From NCBI RefSeq assembly GCF_023231945.1, contig NZ_JAJLJH010000003.1:496001-560000 (forward strand): DNA of 64,000 bases, in the 5' to 3' direction. Under the pieces are notes generated by a model. It was not told the origin of the DNA. It did not search any database and saw nothing but the letters and a program-made list of their open reading frames with translations. A program made the position numbers and the translations under genes. This DNA is from Scleromatobacter humisilvae (lineage in GTDB: Bacteria > Pseudomonadota > Gammaproteobacteria > Burkholderiales > Burkholderiaceae_C). Each line of letters starts with the position of its first letter. Positions within the stretch are counted from its first letter, which is position 1. Below, piece after piece: positions 58,809 to 64,000 of this stretch.

Positions 58809-60685
58809 GCGCACCCCAGGGCTCCCCAGAAGCCTTGCAGATCGCCGGCGGGAATCGAGCGGCGCGCCGCGGCGAGGTGGTCATGCCCGTGGACGCGGCA
58901 GGCGCTCGCGCAGCCGCAGGCCGCGGCCATGCCGGGCCGCAGCGCGGCCTGCAGCGGCGCACCCTCCTTGTCGCCCCACGCACCGTAGCCGCCGAAGCGT
59001 CGCACCGGCGACCAGTCCGGCATCGCCGGCGGCGGGCCGGCATCGTCCCAGCCGGAGAACTCGCCCGCGCCATAGACCACCTTGCCGCCCACCACGGTGA
59101 GCAGGGCCGTGGTGTCGGCGATGTCGGATTCGGGGCACGCGAAGAAGTCCCGGTCGGGCACGGCCAGGTCCGCGAGCGCCCCCGCCTTGATCACGCCCTT
59201 GAGCCCCTCCTCGTCGGAGAACCAGGCGACCTTCTCGGTCCACATGCGCAGCGCGGTCTCCCGGTCGAGGCAGTTGCGTTGCGGCGTGATCGTCAGTCCG
59301 CTGACCGTCTTGCCCGTGACCAGCCACGCCAGCGAGACCCACGGGTTGTACGAGGCGACGCGGGTCGCGTCCGTGCCCGCCGAGACGTGGATGCCCTTGT
59401 CCAGCATCCGCGCCACCGGCGGCGTCGCCTCGGCCGCCGCGGCACCGTAGCGCTCGACGAAGTACTCGCCCTGGTAGGCCATTCGATGCTGGACGGCCAC
59501 GCCGCCGCCGAGCGCGGCGATGCGATCGATCGAGGCGTCGGAGATCGTCTCCGCGTGGTCGAAGAACCAGTGCAGGCCGGCGAACGGAACCTCGCGATTC
59601 ACGCGCTCGAAGACGTCGAGCGCGCGGCGGATGGTCTCGTCGTAGGTGGCGTGCATGCGCCACGGCCAGCGGTTCTGCGCGAGGATGCGGACCACGCCCT
59701 CGAGGTCGTCCTCCATGCCGGCGGGCATCTCGGGCCGGGGCTGGCGGAAGTCCTCGAAGTCGGCGGCCGAGAACACGAGCATCTCGCCGGCGCCGTTGTG
59801 GCGGAAGTAGTCGTTGCCCTGCTTGTAGCTCGAGCCCGCGGTCCAGCGCAGGAAGTCGTCCTTCTCCTGCTTCGGCTTCTGCGTGAAGAGGTTGTAGGCG
59901 ATGCGAACCGTCAGCTGGGACGAATCGGAGAGCTTCTGGATGACTTCGTAGTCCTCGGGATAGTTCTGGAAGCCGCCGCCCGCGTCGATCACGCTCGTGA
60001 CGCCGAGCCGGTTGAGTTCGCGCATGAAGTGGCGCGTGGAGTTGACCTGGTATTCGAGCGGCAGCTTCGGGCCCTTGGCGAGGGTCGCATAGAGGATGGC
60101 GGCATTCGGCTTGGCCAGCAGCAGGCCGGTGGGATTGCCTTGGCCGTCGCGCACGATCTGGCCGCCGGGCGGCTCGGGCGTCTCCCTGGTGTAGCCCACC
60201 GCGCGCAACGCGGCCGCGTTCAGCAATGCGCGGTCGTACAGGTGGAGGATGAAGACCGGCGTGTCCGGCGCGACGGCGTTGAGCTCGTCCAGCGTCGGCA
60301 GCCGCTTCTCGACGAATTGCTGCTCCGTGAATCCGCCGACGACGCGCACCCACTGCGGCGCCGGCGTCACCTGCACCTGGCGGCGAAGCATGCTCATCGC
60401 GTCGGCCAGGCTGCGCACGCCGTCCCAGCGGAGCTCCATGTTGAAGTTCAGTCCGCCCCGGATGACGTGCGTGTGGTTGTCGCACAGGCCGGGCAGGACG
60501 CGTCGGCCCTGCAGGTCGATGATGCGGGTCGACCGGCCGGCCAGGGGCACGATCTCCGCGTCGCTGCCGACCTGCCGAATGCGCCCGCCCTGGATGGCCA
60601 CCGCGGTGGCCACGGGGTTCGCGCGGTCGAGGGTGGTGACGGCGCCGTGATGGAGGATGAGATCGGGAGGGACTGTGTCAGCCAT
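58793..60685 (-). CDS. YtcJ-like metal-dependent amidohydrolase
   Basis: 630 residues. Metal-dependent hydrolase: CDNHTHVIRGG gives the HxH pair, further His in MHATYDET and WFFDHAE, and catalytic Asp in SAGTDATR. The composite beta-sandwich contributes N-terminal ILHHGAVTTLD and C-terminal VVGGKVVYGAGEF. It has an unusual tail of about 50 residues with CGCASACRVHGHDH and a final GCACWAA, which could bind a metal. Overlaps the XapX gene by 8 bp and the DoxX gene by 16 bp. Confidence 0.9.
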   Translation of the reverse strand: MADTVPPDLILHHGAVTTLDRANPVATAVAIQGGRIRQVGSDAEIVPLAGRSTRIIDLQGRRVLPGLCDNHTHVIRGGLNFNMELRWDGVRSLADAMSMLRRQVQVTPAPQWVRVVGGFTEQQFVEKRLPTLDELNAVAPDTPVFILHLYDRALLNAAALRAVGYTRETPEPPGGQIVRDGQGNPTGLLLAKPNAAILYATLAKGPKLPLEYQVNSTRHFMRELNRLGVTSVIDAGGGFQNYPEDYEVIQKLSDSSQLTVRIAYNLFTQKPKQEKDDFLRWTAGSSYKQGNDYFRHNGAGEMLVFSAADFEDFRQPRPEMPAGMEDDLEGVVRILAQNRWPWRMHATYDETIRRALDVFERVNREVPFAGLHWFFDHAETISDASIDRIAALGGGVAVQHRMAYQGEYFVERYGAAAAEATPPVARMLDKGIHVSAGTDATRVASYNPWVSLAWLVTGKTVSGLTITPQRNCLDRETALRMWTEKVAWFSDEEGLKGVIKAGALADLAVPDRDFFACPESDIADTTALLTVVGGKVVYGAGEFSGWDDAGPPPAMPDWSPVRRFGGYGAWGDKEGAPLQAALRPGMAAACGCASACRVHGHDHLAAARRSIPAGDLQGFWGALGCACWAA

Positions 60686-60938
60686 GCTGGTCTTCTCCGT
60701 CGGACTTGCACGAGGGTAACTGCCCGAACATGTGCGGCTTGACCTGGTCGTCCATCCACGAGGCCGTCGGCTGGATGCTCAGCGCCTGCTTGACGAGCGG
60801 CGGGATCTGCTCGCCCAGCAGGATGCCGAGCAGGCCGACGAGCGCGATGACGGGCGGCGCCGGAGAGCGCACGTTGAACAGCGCGTAGATCACGCCGACG
60901 AGCAGGCCGACGGCGAGCGAGACGATGTAGGGCTTCAT
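60678..60938 (-). CDS. XapX-domain small membrane protein
   Basis: 86 residues. Two membrane helices with the family pattern [38 protein letters not shown], followed by a polar tail. Function unknown; often found next to isochorismatase-like and amidohydrolase genes, as here. Shine-Dalgarno GGAGG before the ATG. Confidence 0.9.
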   Translation of the reverse strand: MKPYIVSLAVGLLVGVIYALFNVRSPAPPVIALVGLLGILLGEQIPPLVKQALSIQPTASWMDDQVKPHMFGQLPSCKSDGEDQHG

Positions 60939-60959
60939 GGAGCGGCCTCCTCGGGACGA

Positions 60960-61613
60960 TCATCCTTCGTGCGCGCTGAACATCGTCTTGGCGTAGGTGA
61001 CGCCGAGCCCGTAGGCGCCGCCATGCGTCTTGGCGATGCCGGTCGTGAGCCCGTAGGTATCGCCGCGCGCCCAGTCGCGCTGCAGCTCCAGCAGGTACTG
61101 CAGGGCCGTCATCGGGCGCGCGCCGGCCTGCACCATGCGCGTCACGGCGCGTTCGTGCGCCTCCGTCGAGACGTCGCCGCACGCATCGGTCACGACGTAG
61201 ACCTCGTAGCCCTGGTCCAGCGCCGACAGCGTCGGGCCGACGATGCAGACCGAGGTCCACAGGCCGGCGAACACGAGCCTGTCCTTGCCGATCGCGTTGA
61301 GGGCCTTGATGACGTTGGCGTCCTCCCACGTGTTCATCGACGTCCGATCGATCAGCTTCTGGCCGGGGAAGGGTTCGGTGACCTCGGAGAACATGGGGCC
61401 CGAGAAGCTCTTCTCGGCCACCGTGGTCAGCACCGTCGGCACCTTGAATCCCGCCGCCGCCTGCGCGATCAAGCCCGCGTTGGTGCGAAGCACGACCATG
61501 TCGATGGACTTGGTGGCGAATGCCATCTGGGACTGGAAGTCGATCAGGACGAGCGCGTGGTCGGTGGGCGTGAGCAGCTTCGAGCCTGGCGTGGGTTTGG
61601 CGACGATGGACAT
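60960..61613 (-). CDS. Isochorismatase-family cysteine hydrolase (YcaC-like)
   Basis: 217 residues. Catalytic triad: Asp in ALVLIDFQ, Lys in TTVAEKSF, Cys in [12 protein letters not shown]. The YcaC branch hydrolyses amides or carbamates of unknown identity. First gene of the operon with XapX, amidohydrolase, DoxX, VOC protein and porin. GAGAGGAA precedes the ATG at 61613. I found no copy of the CCCC/GGGG element facing this gene. Confidence 0.9.
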   Translation of the reverse strand: MSIVAKPTPGSKLLTPTDHALVLIDFQSQMAFATKSIDMVVLRTNAGLIAQAAAGFKVPTVLTTVAEKSFSGPMFSEVTEPFPGQKLIDRTSMNTWEDANVIKALNAIGKDRLVFAGLWTSVCIVGPTLSALDQGYEVYVVTDACGDVSTEAHERAVTRMVQAGARPMTALQYLLELQRDWARGDTYGLTTGIAKTHGGAYGLGVTYAKTMFSAHEG

Positions 61614-61822
61614 GGGAGTTCCTCTCGGAAGGTGAGGCCGGGATGCACCGCGCATCAGCGGCTGCCAGGCAGTCTGGGCAATCGTCGACGACGTGGAAAT
61701 TGTCCAGAGGGCATATCGAGATTCGACCTTTCGATCGGCCGGCGACGCTGTGGGGCGGTGCCGATGCCTTGCATGTTCAAGCCAGACCAGCGGAGGGCGC
61801 GACGTCGCGTTCCGGCAACCGC

Positions 61823-61897
61823 CCGGCCGACGACGTCCTGGCCAGGCCACTGCGGGCGAAGGCGCTCGCGACGAGCCTCGCACGCTTGCTCGCAGCC
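61823..61897 (+). pseudogene. Remnant of a hybrid-kinase receiver C terminus
   Basis: The plus strand reads [25 protein letters not shown], matching the last residues of the receivers in the kinases at 53896-55926 ([22 protein letters not shown]) and 9549-15884. No start codon, upstream receiver sequence or stop fits a gene, so it is a decayed end of a former paralogue. The 426-bp gap 61614-62039 otherwise holds only promoter copy g. Confidence 0.7.
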
Positions 61898-61930
61898 GGG
61901 TGGGGCGTCCAGTCCCTTCGCCTCTCGCGA

Positions 61931-61976
61931 GTGCCCCGGCAGGGGGATGCCGCACGAGCGATCGCTCGAGCACGAT
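61931..61976 (+). promoter_or_regulatory. CCCC/GGGG-element promoter, copy g
   Basis: Element GTGCCCCGGCAGGGGGATGC (61931-61950), -10-like CACGAT at 61971-61976. Predicted transcript start near 61983, before the acetoacetate decarboxylase gene at 62040. Confidence 0.6.
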
Positions 61977-62039
61977 GGATGTCGTGCCAACGCATCGCGC
62001 CGCCGGCGCACGTCCGTGCCATCCATCGAGAAACATTTC

Positions 62040-62804
62040 ATGACCGAACAGGAAGTCCTCGACTCAGCGTATGCCATGCCTCTGACGAGGCCCGCCTATC
62101 CGAAGCCTCCGTACCGCTTCGTGGATCGCGAGTTTGTCATCATCACCTATCGCACCGACCCGGCTGCCCTGGCGCGGGTGGTCCCGGCCCCGCTGAAAGT
62201 GGCGGATCCCATCGTCAAGTACGAGTTCATCAAGATGCCGGATTCCTCGGGCTTCGGCTCCTACGTCGAATCGGGACAGGTGATCCCCGTGACGATGGAC
62301 GGCGAGCCCGGCTCGTATACGCACGCGATGTATCTCGACAACTTCGCCGGCACGGCCGCCGGACGCGAGGTGCTCGGCTATCCCAAGCTGATGGCCCAGC
62401 CCCGGCTCGACATCCAGAGCGACTGCCTGGTCGGAACGCTCGACTACAACGGCGTCCGTGTGGCGACCGCCACGATGACCTACAAGTACGACGCCGTCGA
62501 TCCGGCCAAGGTGGCGCGTTCGATGGAGGAGTCGGGCTACCTGCTGAAGATCATCCCGGATGTCGACGGCAGCTCGGCCCGGATCTGCGAGCTCGTGAAG
62601 TTCCGCGCGCAGGACGTGACGGTGAAGGGGGCGTGGACCGGGCCGGCAACCCTGGCCCTGCATCCTCATGTCCTGGCGCCCGTGGCGTTGCTGCCGGTGC
62701 TCGAGGTGGTGTCGGCGATGCATATCGTCGCGGACCTCACGCTCGACCGAGGTGCGGTCGTCCACGACTACCTGGCCGGCCGCACGCGACGCGGCACTCG
62801 TTGA
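62040..62804 (+). CDS. adc: Acetoacetate decarboxylase
   Basis: 254 residues, close in length and motifs to classical Adc: acetoacetate to acetone + CO2 via a lysine Schiff base. Lys116 lies in [14 protein letters not shown], and [21 protein letters not shown] is diagnostic. The second lysine next to the catalytic one in the clostridial enzyme (PKK) is Leu here. It is more classical than the two ADC-like proteins at 35058-36688. It is followed 263 bp later by a CoA-transferase, which could supply or remove CoA from the substrate. Confidence 0.9.
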   Translation: MTEQEVLDSAYAMPLTRPAYPKPPYRFVDREFVIITYRTDPAALARVVPAPLKVADPIVKYEFIKMPDSSGFGSYVESGQVIPVTMDGEPGSYTHAMYLDNFAGTAAGREVLGYPKLMAQPRLDIQSDCLVGTLDYNGVRVATATMTYKYDAVDPAKVARSMEESGYLLKIIPDVDGSSARICELVKFRAQDVTVKGAWTGPATLALHPHVLAPVALLPVLEVVSAMHIVADLTLDRGAVVHDYLAGRTRRGTR

Positions 62805-62911
62805 GACGGCGTCGCTGGCGTTCCCGCAGGCGAGCGCGTTCCCTGGGCGCGCTCGAGCTCCGGGCGGCCCCGCGTGCGGCATTGCGCGCGCCGTGACGAC
62901 CTCGCCTGCCA

Positions 62912-62957
62912 GTAACCCATGCGGGGGATGCCTCGGCTGCGACGGGCCAGGGACGAT
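62912..62957 (+). promoter_or_regulatory. CCCC/GGGG-element promoter, copy h
   Basis: Element GTAACCCATGCGGGGGATGC (62912-62931), -10-like GACGAT at 62952-62957. It lies between two genes of the same orientation and points to the CoA-transferase gene at 63068. Confidence 0.65.
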
Positions 62958-63067
62958 GCCTTCGTCCATCGTCGCTTCGGCATTCGCCGATCCCGGATGA
63001 GTCGGCATGCCCGCACCGATTCGCCGGGCGCGTCGACGGCGCGAACAGGCCAACCTCAGGAAACCCA

Positions 63068-64000
63068 ATGACGCAAGAGCAGAGCATTTTCTCCGGGCTT
63101 CGGGTCGTCGACCTTGCGAGCTACATCGCCGGTCCCGCCGCCACGACCATCCTCTCGGACTTCGGCGCGGAGGTCATCAAGGTCGAGCCGCCAGGGCTCG
63201 GAGACCCGTATCGACTTTTCTACGCCACGCCGCCCAATCCCACCTGCGAGCGCAACTACGCGTGGCAGCTGACCAACCGCAACAAGCGCAGCATCGCCCT
63301 CGACCTCAAGGCACCGGGAGCCGCCGACGTGCTGGCCCGGCTGGTGAAGTGGGCGGACGTCCTCGTCACGAACTTCCCGCCCAACGTCAAGGCCAAGCTC
63401 GGCCTCGACTACGCGTCGCTGCAGCCGCTCAATCCGCGCCTGGTGTACGCGGACATCACCGGCTATGGCGCGGAGGGGCCCGAGGCCGACAAGCCCGGAT
63501 TCGACATCACCGCGTACTGGGCGCGCACGGGACTGATGCAGGTCACGCACGATGCGGGCAGCCCGCCCACGCTGCCCATTCCCGGGATCGGGGACCACGC
63601 GACGGCCAGCACGCTGTACTCGGCCATCGTCACGGGCCTCTATCGCCGCGAGAAGACCGGGCTGGGCAGCCATGTCACGACCTCGCTGATCGCCGAGGGC
63701 GCCTGGGCCGCCGCCGCGTGGATCGAAGGCGGCCTCAACGGTGCGAGGCTCCATGGCCAGCACGATCGCCAGAGCCCGCCCAACGCGCTGCTCAACCCGT
63801 ATCGCACCTCCGATGACCGCTGGCTGCTCCTCGTCGCGGTCCAGACCAAGGACTGGCCCGGCTTCGTCAAGGCGATGAACCTGCCTGCGCTGCTCGACGA
63901 CCCGCGCTTCTCCGACGGCAAGCTGCGCGCGGCGAACTCCGCGGCGCTGGTCGCGATCCTCGACCCCGTGTTCGCGAGCAAGCCGCTGGCGCACTGGAAG
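63068..64000 (+). CDS. CaiB/BaiF (family III) CoA-transferase, cut by window end
   Basis: 311 residues visible of about 400. Starts MTQEQSIFSGLRVVDLASYI; the GPAATTILSDFGAEVIKVEPPG and NRNKRSIALDLK blocks are the family III signatures, and the catalytic Asp is in IPGIGDHAT. It transfers CoA between acyl-CoA and a free acid; the substrate is unknown. The C-terminal quarter lies beyond the window. Confidence 0.93.
   Translation, partial: MTQEQSIFSGLRVVDLASYIAGPAATTILSDFGAEVIKVEPPGLGDPYRLFYATPPNPTCERNYAWQLTNRNKRSIALDLKAPGAADVLARLVKWADVLVTNFPPNVKAKLGLDYASLQPLNPRLVYADITGYGAEGPEADKPGFDITAYWARTGLMQVTHDAGSPPTLPIPGIGDHATASTLYSAIVTGLYRREKTGLGSHVTTSLIAEGAWAAAAWIEGGLNGARLHGQHDRQSPPNALLNPYRTSDDRWLLLVAVQTKDWPGFVKAMNLPALLDDPRFSDGKLRAANSAALVAILDPVFASKPLAHWK

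Overview
The window is high-GC DNA with tightly packed genes and few gaps. It most likely comes from the chromosome of a betaproteobacterium of the order Burkholderiales. The first 9 kb holds a core block in an order typical of that group: pheA, serC and gyrA on the minus strand, then ompA-like, ubiG and gph on the plus strand. A PEP-CTERM exosortase substrate and a one-piece tmRNA gene (ssrA) with a proteobacterial-type tag follow. I cannot name the family or genus from sequence alone.

From about 9.5 kb to the right edge the content is accessory. It is built from signalling proteins and from operons for respiratory or organic-acid metabolism. The signalling proteins are a 2111-residue pseudokinase/ATPase/GAF/PAS hybrid histidine kinase (9.5-15.9 kb), a kinase + CheY-like regulator + hybrid kinase operon (19.5-23.8 kb), a NarL-type and an OmpR-type response regulator facing apart (49.7-51.7 kb), a MalT-like LuxR regulator and another PAS hybrid kinase (51.8-55.9 kb). 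The metabolic operons are: FAH-family hydrolase + enoyl-CoA hydratase; a three-subunit FAD dehydrogenase (small Tat subunit, GMC flavoprotein, triheme cytochrome c) followed by heme O synthase; an isoquinoline-1-oxidoreductase-like molybdenum hydroxylase with its Fe-S and triheme cytochrome subunits and a small membrane protein; two tandem acetoacetate-decarboxylase-like proteins + PoxB; a second PoxB-like enzyme + EmrAB/TolC-type efflux; and cytochrome bo-type quinol oxidase cyoABCD. At the right end are an isochorismatase-like/XapX/amidohydrolase/DoxX/VOC/porin operon, a third acetoacetate decarboxylase and a CaiB/BaiF CoA-transferase cut by the edge.

The strongest unexpected signal is a 20-bp element, consensus GTRMCCCATGCGGGGGATGC, found in eleven good copies and one degenerate copy. 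All lie in intergenic DNA between 16 and 63 kb. Every good copy points towards the gene it precedes, and divergent promoter regions carry one copy per direction. Each good copy has a second block 20-21 nt after its end that keeps the A and T of a -10 hexamer (for example GATAGT, GAGACT). The implied operator centre is near -42, as for class II activators. I infer one regulon that joins two-component genes, quinone- or cytochrome-linked dehydrogenases, PoxB-like enzymes, heme O synthase and the bo oxidase. The NarL-type regulator at 49664-50398 has a copy at its own promoter and is the best candidate regulator. The bo oxidase operon lacks cyoE, and the only heme O synthase gene seen sits 14 kb away behind another copy of the same promoter.
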